Assembly: GCF_002240565.1 (NCBI RefSeq)
Contig: NZ_MZMO01000001.1
Span: 2,418,001 to 2,482,000, forward strand
From: Clavibacter michiganensis subsp. insidiosus
Lineage (GTDB): Bacteria; Actinomycetota; Actinomycetes; Actinomycetales; Microbacteriaceae
DNA length: 64,000 nt
Reading direction: 5' to 3'
Positions 41,512 to 53,081 of this stretch are shown here, one piece after another. Position 1 is the first letter of the stretch, and each line of letters opens with the position of its first letter. The position numbers and the translations under genes are program-made. The notes under the pieces are model-generated. The model had not been told where the DNA came from, made no database searches, and saw only the letters and a program-made list of their open reading frames with translations.

Positions 41512-43101
41512 TCAGTCGGCGATGTCGATCTCGCGCAGCGACGTGGCCTGGATCGCGCGCCGCACGTTCTCCAGCACGCCGTCCGGCACGGGCGAGTCGA
41601 CGCTGAGCACGCTGAGCGCGCGCCCGCCGGCCTCCTGGCGGGCGATCTGCATGCCGGCGATGTTGACCTCGGCGTCGCCGAACTCCTTGCCGTAGACCGC
41701 GACGATGCCGGGGCGGTCCTCGTACTTCATGACGATGAGGTGGCGGCTGAACGGCACCTCGACGTCGTAGCCGTCGATCTCGACGAGCTTCTCGATCTGC
41801 TTGGTGCCCGTGAGCGTGCCCGACACCGACACCTGCGTGCCGTCGGACAGCGCGCCGCGGATGCTGAGCACGTTGCGGTACTCCTCCGACACGGCGTCCG
41901 TGATGAGGCGCACCTCGAGCCCGCGCTGCTCGGCGAGGAGCGGCGCGTTCACGTAGGAGACGTTCTCGCTCACGACGTTCGTGAACACGCCCTTGAGCGC
42001 CGCGAGCTTGAGGACGCTGACGTCGTAGCCCGCGAGCTCGCCGCGGACGACCACGTCGATGCTGGTGAGCGCCTCGTGCGCGAGGCCGGAGAACACCTGG
42101 CCGAGCTTCTCCATCAGCGGGATGCCGGGGCGCACGTAGGGGTCGATGACGCCGCCGGCGACGTTGACCGCGTCCGGCACGAGCTCGCCGCCGAGCGCGA
42201 GGCGCACGCTCTTCGCGACCGAGACACCCGCCTTCTCCTGCGCCTCGTCGGTGGAGGCGCCGAGGTGCGGCGTGACGATGATGTTGTCGAGCTCGAGCAG
42301 CGGCGACCCCGTGGGCGGCTCGCTCACGAACACGTCGAGGCCGGCGCCCGCGATGCGCTGCGACTTGAGCGCCGTGTACAGCGCGTCCTCGTCGATGATG
42401 CCGCCGCGGCTCGCGTTGACGATGCGGAGCGACGGCTTCGCGAGCGCGAACTGCTCCGTGGAGATGAGGCCCGTGGTGTCGGGCGTCTTGGGGATGTGGA
42501 TGGTGATGAAGTCCGAGACCCTCATCAGCTCGTCGAGCGGGAGGAGCTGCACGCCGAGCTGCTGCGCGCGTGCGGGCGTGACGTAGGGGTCGTACGCGAC
42601 GAGCGTGGCGCCGAAGCCCGCGAGGCGCTGGGCGACGAGCGTGCCGATGCGACCGAGGCCGACGATGCCGATGGTCTTCTCGTAGAGCTCGACGCCCGTG
42701 AAGGACGAGCGCTTCCAGAGGCCCTGCTTGAGCGAGGCGCTCGCGTCCGGGATGAAGCGCGCGAGCGAGAGGATGTGGCCGATGGCGAGCTCGGCGGCCG
42801 AGATGACGTTGGAGGTCGGCGCGTTCACGACCATGACGCCCGCGGTGGTCGCGGCCTTGATGTCGACGTTGTCGAGGCCCACGCCCGCGCGGGCGACGAC
42901 CTGGAGGCGGGGAGCTGCGGCGATGGCCTCGGCGTCGATCTTCGTGGCGGACCGGACGAGCACGGCGTCCGCCTCCGCGAGGGCCGCGAGCAGGGCCGGG
43001 CGGTCGGTGCCGTCGACGGATCGGACGTCGAAGTCGGGCCCCAGGGCGTCGACGGTGGCGGGCGAGAGTTCTTCGGCGATGACGACGACGGGCTTGGTCA
43101 A
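41512..43101 (-). CDS. serA: D-3-phosphoglycerate dehydrogenase (long form)
   Basis: 529 residues, the long actinobacterial type. The substrate and NAD domains (about 1-310) have GVGLDNVDIKAATTAG, the Rossmann loop GLGRIGTLVAQRLAGFG, and the catalytic Arg (NASRGG), Glu (FVSEPP) and His (TPHLGAST). The intervening ASB domain follows (about 315-445). The C-terminal ACT domain (about 455-529, LIVMKYEDRPGIVAVYG) is a site for serine feedback. It starts serine synthesis. The start is TTG 43101, supported by GAAGGA seven bases upstream. Confidence 0.96.
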   Translation of the reverse strand: MTKPVVVIAEELSPATVDALGPDFDVRSVDGTDRPALLAALAEADAVLVRSATKIDAEAIAAAPRLQVVARAGVGLDNVDIKAATTAGVMVVNAPTSNVISAAELAIGHILSLARFIPDASASLKQGLWKRSSFTGVELYEKTIGIVGLGRIGTLVAQRLAGFGATLVAYDPYVTPARAQQLGVQLLPLDELMRVSDFITIHIPKTPDTTGLISTEQFALAKPSLRIVNASRGGIIDEDALYTALKSQRIAGAGLDVFVSEPPTGSPLLELDNIIVTPHLGASTDEAQEKAGVSVAKSVRLALGGELVPDAVNVAGGVIDPYVRPGIPLMEKLGQVFSGLAHEALTSIDVVVRGELAGYDVSVLKLAALKGVFTNVVSENVSYVNAPLLAEQRGLEVRLITDAVSEEYRNVLSIRGALSDGTQVSVSGTLTGTKQIEKLVEIDGYDVEVPFSRHLIVMKYEDRPGIVAVYGKEFGDAEVNIAGMQIARQEAGGRALSVLSVDSPVPDGVLENVRRAIQATSLREIDIAD

Positions 43102-43163
43102 GAGCGGTCCTTCGGGCGGGGGCGGCTGGGACCCTCACATGCTAGTGGCCCCAGAATGGGGCG

Positions 43164-43565
43164 ATGAGCGATGTGACGTGGGCGGCGATCCAGCTCGCCG
43201 TGCGGATCCTGCTGGCCCTCGTCTTCGTCGGCATGGGCGTCAACCACTTCGTGCCGAAGGCCGCGCGGGCCATGGCGGCGATCATCCCGCCGTCGTTCCG
43301 GCGGCCCGGCGTGCCCTCTCCGCTGGCGCTCGTGTGGTTCACGGGGCTCTGCGAGATCGCGGGCGGGATCGGCCTGCTGGTCGAGCCGCTGCGGCTCGCC
43401 GCGGGCATCGCGCTGGCCGTCTTCCTGGTCGCGGTCTTCCCCGCGAACGCGTACGCAGCTCGGCACCCGGAGCGCTTCGGCCGCATCGCGATCCCGCTGG
43501 TGCCACGCCTCGTGGCGCAGGCGGTGCTGATCGTGCTCGTGCTGTTCGCCGGGTGGCCGCTCTAG
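43164..43565 (+). CDS. DoxX-family membrane protein
   Basis: 133 residues with four membrane helices. RILLALVFVGMGVNHFVP and LVWFTGLCEIAGGIGLLVEPLRLAAG are the DoxX/MauE-type signatures, and the second half has AVFPANAYAARHPE. Members associate with redox and oxidative-stress systems, but the role here is unknown. It is divergent from serA. Confidence 0.85.
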   Translation: MSDVTWAAIQLAVRILLALVFVGMGVNHFVPKAARAMAAIIPPSFRRPGVPSPLALVWFTGLCEIAGGIGLLVEPLRLAAGIALAVFLVAVFPANAYAARHPERFGRIAIPLVPRLVAQAVLIVLVLFAGWPL

Positions 43566-43591
43566 CGGTCCGTCGCCGGCGCCGCGCGTCG

Positions 43592-43960
43592 CTAGACGAG
43601 CGGCAGCAGCGCCGCGAGGCCGACCGTGAGCGCGCTCGCGGCGGCGAGGCCCGCGAGCATGACGAGGACGCGCGCGGCAGCGGGCCGGCCGCGCGTGGCG
43701 AGCGCCGCGAGGACGAACGCGACGACGGGCACGAGGATGGCGCCGACGAGCGTCGCGAGCGTGCCCGGCCGGAGCGATCCGCCGAACGCCGTCGCGATGT
43801 CCCGGAAGGCCGTGTACTGGTCGACGGCCTGCCACACGAGGATCCCGTGGGAGAGCGCGCCGAGGATCCCGACGACCCAGCCGGCGCGCGTCGGCCGACC
43901 CCGGAGCCTCCGTGCGGGTGCGGTCCCGGTGGCGTCGACGGCGGGCTGCTCGCCGCTCAC
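43592..43960 (-). CDS. Small membrane protein, unknown function
   Basis: 122 residues from GTG 43960, overlapping the upstream stop by four bases. Three membrane helices are visible (VVGILGALSHGILVWQAV, TLVGAILVPVVAFVLAALA, VLVMLAGLAAASALTVGLAAL) after a hydrophilic N-terminus. It pairs with the gene at 43957. No family is recognised. Confidence 0.65.
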   Translation of the reverse strand: MSGEQPAVDATGTAPARRLRGRPTRAGWVVGILGALSHGILVWQAVDQYTAFRDIATAFGGSLRPGTLATLVGAILVPVVAFVLAALATRGRPAAARVLVMLAGLAAASALTVGLAALLPLV

Positions 43961-44508
43961 CGGGTCACCACCCAGGGCCACGGGAAGAGGACCACGGCGC
44001 CCGCGGCGAGGACGAGCATGCGGCGTCCGACGCGCATCCCGCGCAGGGCGGCGACGACGGCGGCCAGCCACAGCAGCGGCGCGAGCACGGTGAGCGCCTC
44101 GGTCGCCTGCGCGACGCCGACCTGGAACGCGGATCCGGCGCTCGACGGGTTGTCGCGCACGACGAAGAACCAGGCGATGGTCTCGAGCACCGCGACGGCG
44201 CCGAAGAAGGCGAGCCCCACCACCTCGGGCGAGGCGTCGGGGGCGGCGCGGTCGTCGTCGTCGGCCGCGAGGCCGTCACGCGGCTCGTCGGATCCCGCGG
44301 CGGATCCCGCGGCGGATCCGGACGCGGCGGCCCGGCGCGCGGCCGTCGCACCGAGGGCGGACGCCCGGCCGCTCCCGGTCGCGGTCGCGGGTGCGGCGTC
44401 GGGGCGGCGGCGTGGCACGGCCCGCTGCGGCTCGGGCGAGCGGGCGAGCGTGGGATCCGCGTCCTCGCCGGCCCAGCTGAGGGCGTCGTCGTCGGGGGTC
44501 CGGGGCAT
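43957..44508 (-). CDS. Membrane protein with long disordered N-terminus, unknown function
   Basis: 183 residues. The first about 95 are rich in Ala, Asp, Arg and Ser with short repeats (AAGSAAGS) and are probably unstructured. Three hydrophobic segments follow (VVGLAFFGAVAVLETIAWFFV, LTVLAPLLWLAAVVAAL, LVLAAGAVVLFPWPW). It is translationally coupled to the next gene. Confidence 0.65.
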   Translation of the reverse strand: MPRTPDDDALSWAGEDADPTLARSPEPQRAVPRRRPDAAPATATGSGRASALGATAARRAAASGSAAGSAAGSDEPRDGLAADDDDRAAPDASPEVVGLAFFGAVAVLETIAWFFVVRDNPSSAGSAFQVGVAQATEALTVLAPLLWLAAVVAALRGMRVGRRMLVLAAGAVVLFPWPWVVTR

Positions 44509-44570
44509 CCCCCGATCGTACGTGCTCGGATCCGGACGCCCGCCGCGTGCCTCGACGCCCTGGGGACGCG

Positions 44571-44605
44571 CGGACGCCCGGCCGCGCGAGGCGACCGGGC
44601 GTCCG
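44571..44605 (-). terminator. Terminator after ilvC
   Basis: An 11-bp stem CGGACGCCCGG / CCGGGCGTCCG with a 13-nt loop, 22 bases beyond the ilvC stop. Confidence 0.75.
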
Positions 44606-44626
44606 GTGGAGCGGGTGGGGCATCGG

Positions 44627-45652
<1,026 letters not shown>

Positions 45653-45775
45653 GTGATGGATCTCCTTGTTCTGTCGTCCCCGCGGAAGGGCGAGGGGCGG
45701 TCGTGCCTGGCTGCCCCGCGCTCGGGCGGGGCGTGGTCGTGCGGGCGGGTACGTGCGGGTGCCGCGGACGCGGCG

Positions 45776-45803
45776 CGCGGGGAGCCTAACGGCTCCCCCC
45801 GCG
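45776..45803 (-). terminator. Terminator after ilvN
   Basis: Stem CGCGGGGAGCC / GGCTCCCCCGCG with a 4-nt loop, 17 bases after the ilvN stop. It separates ilvDBN from ilvC. Confidence 0.8.
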
Positions 45804-45820
45804 GCCCGCCGGGATCGGCG

Positions 45821-46330
45821 CTAGGGGGTGCGGAAGACGCGGTCGGTGATCGACTTGGACCCGCGCCCCATGGCGAGGAGCCCCGACTGCGCGAGCTCCT
45901 TGATGCCGAAGGGCTCGAGCACGCGGAGGAGGGCCTGCACCTTCCCCGAGTCGCCCGTGACCTCGATGATCAGCGCGTCGGTGGCCACGTCGACCACGCG
46001 GGCGCGGAACAGGTTCACGGCCTCGAGCACCTGCGAGCGGGTCGTGTTGTCCACGCGCACCTTGACGAGCAGGTGCTCGCGCTCGACGGCCTGGCCGGGA
46101 TCGAGCTCCACGATCTTGATGACGTTGATCAGCTTGTTGAGCTGCTTCGTCACCTGCTCCAGCGGCAGCGCCTCGACGTCCACGACAACCGTGATCCGCG
46201 AGAGGCCCTCGATCTCGCTCGCGCCGACCGCGAGCGACTCGATGTTGAAGCCGCGGCGGGCGAACAGGCCCGCGACGCGGGTGAGGAGGCCCGGCTTGTC
46301 CTCCACCAGGAGGCTCAGGATGTGGCTCAC
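45821..46330 (-). CDS. ilvN: Acetolactate synthase small (regulatory) subunit
   Basis: 169 residues from GTG 46330, overlapping the ilvB stop (GTGA). The N-terminal ACT domain [34 protein letters not shown] binds valine. A second half (about 80-169) with [28 protein letters not shown] activates the catalytic subunit. It gives feedback control to acetolactate synthase. Confidence 0.97.
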   Translation of the reverse strand: MSHILSLLVEDKPGLLTRVAGLFARRGFNIESLAVGASEIEGLSRITVVVDVEALPLEQVTKQLNKLINVIKIVELDPGQAVEREHLLVKVRVDNTTRSQVLEAVNLFRARVVDVATDALIIEVTGDSGKVQALLRVLEPFGIKELAQSGLLAMGRGSKSITDRVFRTP

Positions 46331-48210
46331 TTCTCGGTCCTCCCGGTCTCGGCGAGGTCGTCGTCCCAGTCGGGCGCGTGGTCGCGGGCGTACTGCACGG
46401 CGCTGTTGCTGAGGCCCTGCGGCACCATCGGCCACACCATCGCGTCGCGGCTGACCACGAAGTCGATGACGACGGGCCGGTCGTTGGTCGCGAGCGCCAG
46501 GCGGATCGCGTCGTCGACCTCCTCCGGCTTGGTGACGCGGATCCCGAGGGCGCCGTACGCGTCGGCCATCTTCACGAAGTCGGGCACCATGCGGGTGCCG
46601 CCGCCCGTGTTGAGGTCGGTGTTCGAGTAGCGGCCCTCGTAGAAGAGGGTCTGCCACTGGCGCACCATGCCGAGGGACGAGTTGTTGATGATCGCGACCT
46701 TGATGGGGATGTCGTTGATCGTGCAGGTGGCGAGCTCCTGGTTGGTCATCTGGAAGCAGCCGTCGCCGTCGATCGCCCACACGTGGCGGTCGGGCTGGGC
46801 GACCTTGGCGCCCATCGCGGCGGGCACCGAGTAGCCCATGGTGCCGGCGCCGCCGGAGTTGAGCCACGAGTTGGGGCGCTCGTACTTGATGAACTGCGCC
46901 GCCCACATCTGGTGCTGGCCGACGCCGGAGGCGAACACGCCCTCCGGTCCCGTGATCTCGCCGATGCGCTGGATGACGTACTGCGGCGCGAGCTGGCCGT
47001 CCGCGGGCTCCGTGTAGCCGAGCGGGAACTCCTCGCGGAGGCCGTCGAGGTAGGTCCACCAGTCGGCGATGTCCTGCTCGACCGCGGACGCGGCCTTCGC
47101 CTCGCGGAACGCGACGGCCAGGTCGGCGATGACGTCCTTCGCGTCGCCCACGATGGGGACGTCCGCAATGCGGATCTTGGATATCTCGGCAGGGTCGACG
47201 TCGACGTGGACCACCTTGGCGTGCGGCGCGAAGAGCGACGCCTTGCCGGTGACCCGGTCGTCGAAGCGCGCGCCGAGCGAGACCAGCAGGTCGGACTCCT
47301 GCAGCGCGAGCACCGCGGGGACCGTGCCGTGCATCCCGGGCATGCCGAGCTGCTGCGGGTGGGAGTCGGGGAACGCGCCGCGCGCCATGAGCGTCGTGAC
47401 GACGGGCGCGCCGACCGCCTCGGCCAGCGCGAGGAGCTCCTCGTGCGCCTTGGCGCGGATCACGCCGCCGCCCACGTAGAGGACGGGCTTCTTCGCCTCG
47501 ACGAGCAGCTGCGCGGCCGCCTGGATCTGCTTGCCGTGCGCCTTGACGACGGGGCGGTAGCCGGGCAGGTCGATCTTCGGCGGCCAGTGGAACGGCGCCT
47601 CGAGCTGCTGGGCGTCCTTCGTGATGTCGACGAGGACCGGGCCCGGGCGGCCCGTGGAGGCGATGTGGTACGCCGATGCGATGGTGGACGGGATGTCCTC
47701 GGGACGGGTTACCAGGAAGCTGTGCTTCGTGATGGGCATCGTGATGCCCACGATGTCCGCCTCCTGGAAGGCGTCGGTGCCCATGAGGGTGGAGAAGACC
47801 TGGCCGGTGATCGCGAGGAGCGGCACCGAGTCCATGTACGCGTCCGCGATGGCCGTGACGAGGTTCGTCGCTCCGGGGCCGGAGGTCGCGATGCAGACGC
47901 CGGTGCGTCCGCTCGAGGACGCGTAGCCCTCGGCGGCGTGGCCGGCGCCCTGCTCGTGGCGGACGAGGATGTGGCGCAGCTTCGTCGAGTCCATGAGCGG
48001 GTCGTAGGTGGGGAGGATGGCGCCTCCAGGGAGGCCGAAGATGTCGTCGACCCCGAGGAGCTCGAGGGTGCGGACGACGGCCTCGGCGCCCGTGAGGATC
48101 TCGTCGCCCTGGTGGGCGGTCGGCGCCTGCGGCGTGGGGGGCGGGGTGGGCAGAGCTGGCATGGGTGCGCGATTCCTGGGAGAGGGTGCTGGAGGTGAGG
48201 AGGGGGTCAT
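46327..48210 (-). CDS. ilvB: Acetolactate synthase large (catalytic) subunit
   Basis: 627 residues from ATG 48210, whose overlap with the ilvD stop (ATGA) decides the start. The ThDP-dependent fold has [10 protein letters not shown] and the catalytic Glu in [29 protein letters not shown] segment follows, with FAD-contact residues in the middle domain. The ThDP/Mg motif [29 protein letters not shown] lies near residue 480. It makes acetolactate and acetohydroxybutyrate. The first 45 residues are Pro/Ala-rich and not part of the fold. Confidence 0.97.
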   Translation of the reverse strand: MTPSSPPAPSPRNRAPMPALPTPPPTPQAPTAHQGDEILTGAEAVVRTLELLGVDDIFGLPGGAILPTYDPLMDSTKLRHILVRHEQGAGHAAEGYASSSGRTGVCIATSGPGATNLVTAIADAYMDSVPLLAITGQVFSTLMGTDAFQEADIVGITMPITKHSFLVTRPEDIPSTIASAYHIASTGRPGPVLVDITKDAQQLEAPFHWPPKIDLPGYRPVVKAHGKQIQAAAQLLVEAKKPVLYVGGGVIRAKAHEELLALAEAVGAPVVTTLMARGAFPDSHPQQLGMPGMHGTVPAVLALQESDLLVSLGARFDDRVTGKASLFAPHAKVVHVDVDPAEISKIRIADVPIVGDAKDVIADLAVAFREAKAASAVEQDIADWWTYLDGLREEFPLGYTEPADGQLAPQYVIQRIGEITGPEGVFASGVGQHQMWAAQFIKYERPNSWLNSGGAGTMGYSVPAAMGAKVAQPDRHVWAIDGDGCFQMTNQELATCTINDIPIKVAIINNSSLGMVRQWQTLFYEGRYSNTDLNTGGGTRMVPDFVKMADAYGALGIRVTKPEEVDDAIRLALATNDRPVVIDFVVSRDAMVWPMVPQGLSNSAVQYARDHAPDWDDDLAETGRTEK

Positions 48211-49901
48211 CCCGTGATCGCGCCCTCGGCGGCCGAGTGCACGAGCTTGGCGTACTTGGCGAGGACCCCGCGCGTGTAGCGCGGCGGGAGAGGTGCCCAC
48301 CCCTCACGGCGGGCGGCGAGCTCGGCCTCGTCGACCAGTAGGTCGAGCGTGCGAGCGGCGATGTCGACGCGGATCCGGTCTCCATCGCGCACGAAGGCGA
48401 CGGGACCTGCGTCCACCGCTTCGGGAGCCATGTGGCCGATGCACAGTCCGGTTGTGCCGCCTGAGAATCGACCGTCCGTCAAGAGTAGTACATCCTTGCC
48501 GAGGCCGGCGCCCTTGATGGCGCCCGTGATGGCGAGCATCTCGCGCATGCCAGGGCCGCCCTTCGGGCCCTCGTAGCGGATGACGATGACGTCGCCCTTC
48601 GAGATGCGGCCCTCGGTGAGCGCGTCCATGGCGGCGCGCTCGCGCTCGAAGACGCGGGCGGGGCCCTCGAACACGTCGAGGTCGAAGCCGGCCGTCTTCA
48701 CGACCGCGCCCTCGGGGGCGAGGGAGCCGTGCAGCACGCTGATGCCGCCGGTGGCGTGGATGGGGTCGTCCATCTTGCGGATGACCGTGCCGTCGAGCTC
48801 CGCGAGGTCCATCGACTCGAGGTTCTCGCGCATGGTGCGGCCGGTGACCGTCATGACGTCGCCGTCGAGGAGGCCCGCGTCGAGGAGCGCCTTCATGACG
48901 ACGGGGACGCCGCCGACGCGGTCGACGTCGTTCATGACGAAGCGGCCGAACGGCTTGAGGTCGCCGAGGTGCGGCACGCGGTCGGCGATGCGGTTGAAGT
49001 CGGACAGCTGCAGGTCGACCTCGGCCTCGCGCGCGATGGCGAGCAGGTGGAGGACCGCGTTGGTGGATCCGCCGAACGCCATGACCACGGAGATGGCGTT
49101 CTCGAACGCCCCCTTCGTCATGATGTCGCGCGCGGTGATGCCCTTCGCGATGAGGTTCACGACGGCCTCGCCCGAGCGGTGGGCGAAGTAGTCGCGACGG
49201 CGGTCGGCGCTCGGCGGGGCCGCGGATCCGGGCAGGCTCATGCCGAGGGCCTCGGCCACGCTCGCCATGGTGTTCGCGGTGTACATGCCGCCGCAGGCGC
49301 CCTCGCCCGGGCAGATGGCCTTCTCGATGCGAGTCAGGTCCTCCTGGCTCATCGTGCCGGCCTTGCAGGCGCCCACCGCCTCGAAGGCGTCGATGATGGT
49401 GACCTCCTTCTCGGTGCCGTCCGAGAGCTTCACCCAGCCGGGGGCGATGGATCCCGCGTAGAGGAACACGGAGGAGAGGTCGAGGCGCGCGGCGGCCATG
49501 AGCATGCCGGGGAGCGACTTGTCGCAGCCGGCCAGGAGCACGGATCCGTCGAGGCGCTCGGCCATCATGACGGTCTCGACGCTGTCGGCGATGACCTCGC
49601 GCGAGACGAGCGAGAAGTGCATGCCCTCGTGGCCCATGGCGATGCCGTCGCTGACGGAGATGGTGCCGAACTGGAGCGGGTACCCGCCGCCCGCGTGGAC
49701 GCCCTCCTTGGCGCCCTGCGCGAGGCGGTCGAGGCTGAGGTTGCATGGTGTCACCTCGTTCCACGAGCTGGCGACGCCGATCTGGGGCTTCTCCCAGTCC
49801 TCGTCGCCCATCCCGACGGCGCGGAGCATGCCCCGCGATGAGGTGGCCTCGATCCCGTCGGTGACGTCGCGGCTCCGGGGCTTCATGTCGATCTCAGGCA
49901 T
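48207..49901 (-). CDS. ilvD: Dihydroxy-acid dehydratase
   Basis: 564 residues. Iron-sulfur and Mg ligands are in TPCNLSL (Cys near 53), [10 protein letters not shown] (Cys near 126) and [16 protein letters not shown] (Cys near 198). [32 protein letters not shown] and [16 protein letters not shown] are the family signatures. It dehydrates dihydroxy acids to 2-oxo acids, the third step of Val/Ile synthesis. It is first in the ilvD-ilvB-ilvN operon, 66 bases after mnhG. Confidence 0.97.
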   Translation of the reverse strand: MPEIDMKPRSRDVTDGIEATSSRGMLRAVGMGDEDWEKPQIGVASSWNEVTPCNLSLDRLAQGAKEGVHAGGGYPLQFGTISVSDGIAMGHEGMHFSLVSREVIADSVETVMMAERLDGSVLLAGCDKSLPGMLMAAARLDLSSVFLYAGSIAPGWVKLSDGTEKEVTIIDAFEAVGACKAGTMSQEDLTRIEKAICPGEGACGGMYTANTMASVAEALGMSLPGSAAPPSADRRRDYFAHRSGEAVVNLIAKGITARDIMTKGAFENAISVVMAFGGSTNAVLHLLAIAREAEVDLQLSDFNRIADRVPHLGDLKPFGRFVMNDVDRVGGVPVVMKALLDAGLLDGDVMTVTGRTMRENLESMDLAELDGTVIRKMDDPIHATGGISVLHGSLAPEGAVVKTAGFDLDVFEGPARVFERERAAMDALTEGRISKGDVIVIRYEGPKGGPGMREMLAITGAIKGAGLGKDVLLLTDGRFSGGTTGLCIGHMAPEAVDAGPVAFVRDGDRIRVDIAARTLDLLVDEAELAARREGWAPLPPRYTRGVLAKYAKLVHSAAEGAITG

Positions 49902-49967
49902 GGCATGAGTTTATGTCCTGCCGCGGAGCAGTCCCGGCGCCCTGGGCGCGCGCGGACACGGGTGCCG

Positions 49968-50549
49968 TCAGCCGAAGCCCGGGGGCAGCCGGCCCGCGTC
50001 CGCCTCGCCGTCGCGGCCGTCGTGGGCCGGGTCGTCGGGCGTCGGCGCGGCGACCGGCGGCTCCGCGTCGCGCGGCCCCGCCCCGCCCGGGACGTGGCCG
50101 GCCTCCTCCGCGGCGATGTTCTCGGCGGATCCGACGGGGAGCGTCGACGCGTCCACCTCGTCGGCGGCGCGCAGCTCCTCGTGCGCCCGGTCGATGGCCT
50201 CCTCCAGCTCGTCGACGAGGAGGTCCTCGCGGAGGAAGTGGCGGAGGCGGTACCCGGCGCGGCCGACCATGTGCGCGGAGATCGGCGCCGTGAGCATCTG
50301 GAAGAGGAGCACGGGCACGAGCATCGCGACCGTGCTGAGGCTCTGCGACTGCAGGGCCAGGGCGAGGAGCACGAGGATCACGCCGAGGATCTGCGGCTTG
50401 GTGGCGGCGTGCATGCGGGCGAGCGGATCCGGGAAGCGGAGGAGCCCGACGCCCGCCGCGACCGAGAGCACGCCGCCGAGGAGGAGGAGCACGAGGCTCA
50501 CGACGTCGAGGGCGTCGGCCAGCGGGCCGGACACGAGGATGCCGCTCAC
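49968..50549 (-). CDS. mnhG: Mrp-type Na+/H+ antiporter subunit G
   Basis: 193 residues from GTG 50549. Three membrane helices fill the first about 100 residues (VVSLVLLLLGGVLSVAAGVGLLRFPDPLARMHAATKP is the MnhG/MrpG signature). The hydrophilic C-terminal tail of about 90 residues is longer than in most MrpG proteins. The start overlaps the mnhF stop. It is the last gene of the antiporter operon. Confidence 0.92.
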   Translation of the reverse strand: MSGILVSGPLADALDVVSLVLLLLGGVLSVAAGVGLLRFPDPLARMHAATKPQILGVILVLLALALQSQSLSTVAMLVPVLLFQMLTAPISAHMVGRAGYRLRHFLREDLLVDELEEAIDRAHEELRAADEVDASTLPVGSAENIAAEEAGHVPGGAGPRDAEPPVAAPTPDDPAHDGRDGEADAGRLPPGFG

Positions 50550-50821
50550 GACGGGTCCTGCTTCGAGACGTAGCGGGCGACGGCGACCGTGGCGAGGAAC
50601 GCGGTCATGGCGAGCACGAGCATCACGGGGACCGTGCGGGTGTGGCCGTTGAAGATCATCTCCGCGCCGAGCACGCAGATGAGCGTGGTGAGCAGCACGT
50701 CGGACGCGATGATCCGGTCGAGGATGCTCGGACCGCGCACGATGCGCACGAGCGCCATGGCGGCGGTCGAGAAGAACAGGGCGCCGACGACGACCCAGCC
50801 GACCTGCATCACGATGCTCAT
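50546..50821 (-). CDS. mnhF: Mrp-type Na+/H+ antiporter subunit F
   Basis: 91 residues, three helices, with MALVRIVRGPSILDRIIASDVL, the conserved MrpF loop. ATG 50821 overlaps the mnhE stop, and the gene's own stop overlaps mnhG. Confidence 0.92.
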   Translation of the reverse strand: MSIVMQVGWVVVGALFFSTAAMALVRIVRGPSILDRIIASDVLLTTLICVLGAEMIFNGHTRTVPVMLVLAMTAFLATVAVARYVSKQDPS

Positions 50822-51492
50822 GCGAGCTCCTCCCCCGTGGTCGAGATGAGCCCCGCCTCGAGGTCGCGGTCGCGCACCAGCTCGTGCGCGCGCTGCCGGC
50901 GGGTCTGCAGCAGCGGCTCGCGGCCGGACTCGCGCCGCTCGCGGTTGACGCGCCACACGTCGTCGGCGGTGCCGAGCGTGAACACGATCCGGCTCTCCAC
51001 CTGCAGCGTCGTCTCCCGGACGCGCTCCACCTCCTCCGGGGTGGAGGTGCCGAGCGCGTGGAGGTAGAGGATCGAGCGCTCCCGGTCGGCCTCGACCACG
51101 ATGGATCCCGGCACGAGCGACACGAGCTCGGCCGTGAGCGTCATGACGAAGTCGCTGCGGGTGTGCAGGTGCACCGCGATGACCGAGTTGACCGGCACGC
51201 GGCGCCAGTCGAACGCCATCGCCGCGACCTGGAACGACGCGCGCACGAGGTCGACCGCGAAGTGCCCGAGGAGGATCAGGGCCCAGCGGATGTCGAACCG
51301 GCCGGACAGCTCCACCGGCGGCAGGTAGAACACGCGCGTCACGAGGAGCGCGAGCACGATGCCGGTGACGACCGAGATGACGGTGACGTGGCCCCAGAGC
51401 AGGAGCCACAGGATCACGAGCCAGACGAGCAGCGGCAGCTGCACGAGGAGCGAGAGCCGCTCGGCGCGGGCCCGGGCCTTCCGCGGGCTCAT
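50818..51492 (-). CDS. mnhE: Mrp-type Na+/H+ antiporter subunit E
   Basis: 224 residues. Two N-terminal helices (PLLVWLVILWLLLWGHVTVISVVTG) are followed by the MrpE core: LVRASFQVAAMAF, then VNSVIAVHLHTRSDFVMTLTAELVSLVPGSIVVE. The acidic/basic C-terminal extension of about 60 residues is an actinobacterial addition. ATGA overlaps are present on both sides. Confidence 0.92.
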   Translation of the reverse strand: MSPRKARARAERLSLLVQLPLLVWLVILWLLLWGHVTVISVVTGIVLALLVTRVFYLPPVELSGRFDIRWALILLGHFAVDLVRASFQVAAMAFDWRRVPVNSVIAVHLHTRSDFVMTLTAELVSLVPGSIVVEADRERSILYLHALGTSTPEEVERVRETTLQVESRIVFTLGTADDVWRVNRERRESGREPLLQTRRQRAHELVRDRDLEAGLISTTGEELA

Positions 51493-53081
51493 TCGACGCC
51501 TCCCGGGAAGACGGTCTCGACGTAGCCGAGCTCGCCGGATCCGTTGCCGGACCCGGGTCCGGTGAGGCTCTCACCCGCGCGCTCGGCGAGGGCGTACACG
51601 GGGCCCGCGAAGACCGTGAGCGCGACGCTCACGACGACCATGCCGGCCGTCGCGCCCGTCATGAGCACGGGCGTCTTCCGGACGGTGGTCGTCGCCTCGC
51701 CGCCGGGCCGCTCGGAGAGCTGGTCGAGCAGGGGCGACTCGTAGTCCTCGACCTCCTCCGCGCCGCGCCAGAACGCCATGTTCCAGACGCGGGCGAGGGC
51801 GTAGAGGGTGAGGAGGCTCGTGGCCGCGCCCGCCGCGATGACCGCGTAGGTGAGCCAGCCGCCGACCTCGGCGCCGGAGTCGAACAGCGCGACCTTGCCG
51901 ATGAAGCCCGAGAACGGCGGGATGCCGCCGAGGTTGAGCGCGGGGATGAAGAACAGGATCGCCATCACGGGCGCCGCCTTCAGCAGGCCGCCGAGCCGGT
52001 TGATCGACGTGCTGCCGCCCGTGCGCTCGATGAGCCCGGAGGCGAGGAACAGCGTCGTCTGCACGACGATGTGGTGGATCACGTAGTAAATGGTCGCGGT
52101 CATGCCGGCCACCGTGTTGAGCGCGATGCCGAAGATCATGTAGCCGATGTGGCTCACGAGCGTGAACGAGAGCAGCCTCTTGATGTCGGCCTGCGCGACC
52201 GCGCCGAGGATGCCGATCACCATCGTGAGCGCGGCGACGACCATGAGCGCCGTGGAGAGCTGGTCGGTCGGGAACATGACCGTCTCGGTGCGGAGGATCG
52301 CGTAGACGCCGACCTTGGTGAGGAGCCCGGCGAACACCGCGGTGACGGGCGCGGGCGCCGTCGGGTAGGAGTCCGGCAGCCAGAACGACAGCGGGAACAC
52401 GGCCGCCTTGATGCCGAACGCGACCAGCAGCATGATGTGCAGGATCAGCTGCACGTCCGGCGGGATCTCGTCGAGCCGCACCGAGATCTGCGCGATGTTC
52501 ACCGTGCCGAGGGCGCCGTAGATCATGGCGATGGACGCGAGGAACAGCATCGAGGAGACGAGGCTCACGACGATGTAGGTGACGCCCGCCCGGATCCGGG
52601 CCTCGGTGCCGCCGAGCGTGAGCAGCACGTAGCTCGCCACGAGCAGGATCTCGAACCCGACGTAGAGGTTGAAGAGGTCGCCCGCGACGAAGGCGTTGAA
52701 GACGCCGGCCGCGAGGATCAGGTAGGTCGGGTTGTAGATCGACACGGGCGTCTCGCCGTCGCCGTCCTCGAGGCCCTGGCCGATCGAGAACATGAGGACC
52801 GCGAGCAGCACGATCGACGAGACCAGCAGCATGAGCGCTGAGAGGCGATCGACCACGAGCACGATGCCGAACGGCGCGGCCCACCCGCCGACCTCGACGG
52901 ACTGGCCGCCCTGCTGGTCGACCAGCACGAGGAGCGCGCCGCTGATCACGACGACGGCCAGGAGCACGAGGACCGACACGGCGACCTGCAGGCGTCGCTG
53001 GCGCGCGGCGACCAGGGCCGCGGCCGCCCCGAGCAGCGGCACGAGCACCACGAGCGGGATCAGGGTCTGGAAGATCGTCAT
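51489..53081 (-). CDS. mnhD: Mrp-type Na+/H+ antiporter subunit D
   Basis: 530 residues, about 14 membrane helices, homologous to Nuo M/N proton-channel subunits. The conserved membrane Glu lies in FNLYVGFEILLVASYVLL. Membrane lysines lie in FGIKAAVFPLSFWLPDSYPTAPAPVTAVFAGLLTKVGVYA. It forms part of the ion path of the antiporter. Confidence 0.94.
   Translation of the reverse strand: MTIFQTLIPLVVLVPLLGAAAALVAARQRRLQVAVSVLVLLAVVVISGALLVLVDQQGGQSVEVGGWAAPFGIVLVVDRLSALMLLVSSIVLLAVLMFSIGQGLEDGDGETPVSIYNPTYLILAAGVFNAFVAGDLFNLYVGFEILLVASYVLLTLGGTEARIRAGVTYIVVSLVSSMLFLASIAMIYGALGTVNIAQISVRLDEIPPDVQLILHIMLLVAFGIKAAVFPLSFWLPDSYPTAPAPVTAVFAGLLTKVGVYAILRTETVMFPTDQLSTALMVVAALTMVIGILGAVAQADIKRLLSFTLVSHIGYMIFGIALNTVAGMTATIYYVIHHIVVQTTLFLASGLIERTGGSTSINRLGGLLKAAPVMAILFFIPALNLGGIPPFSGFIGKVALFDSGAEVGGWLTYAVIAAGAATSLLTLYALARVWNMAFWRGAEEVEDYESPLLDQLSERPGGEATTTVRKTPVLMTGATAGMVVVSVALTVFAGPVYALAERAGESLTGPGSGNGSGELGYVETVFPGGVE

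Noticed and set aside
49902..49967. T-box or leader-peptide attenuator before ilvD
   Set aside because: The gap is only about 66 bases and shows neither a Leu/Val/Ile codon run nor a T-box sequence.
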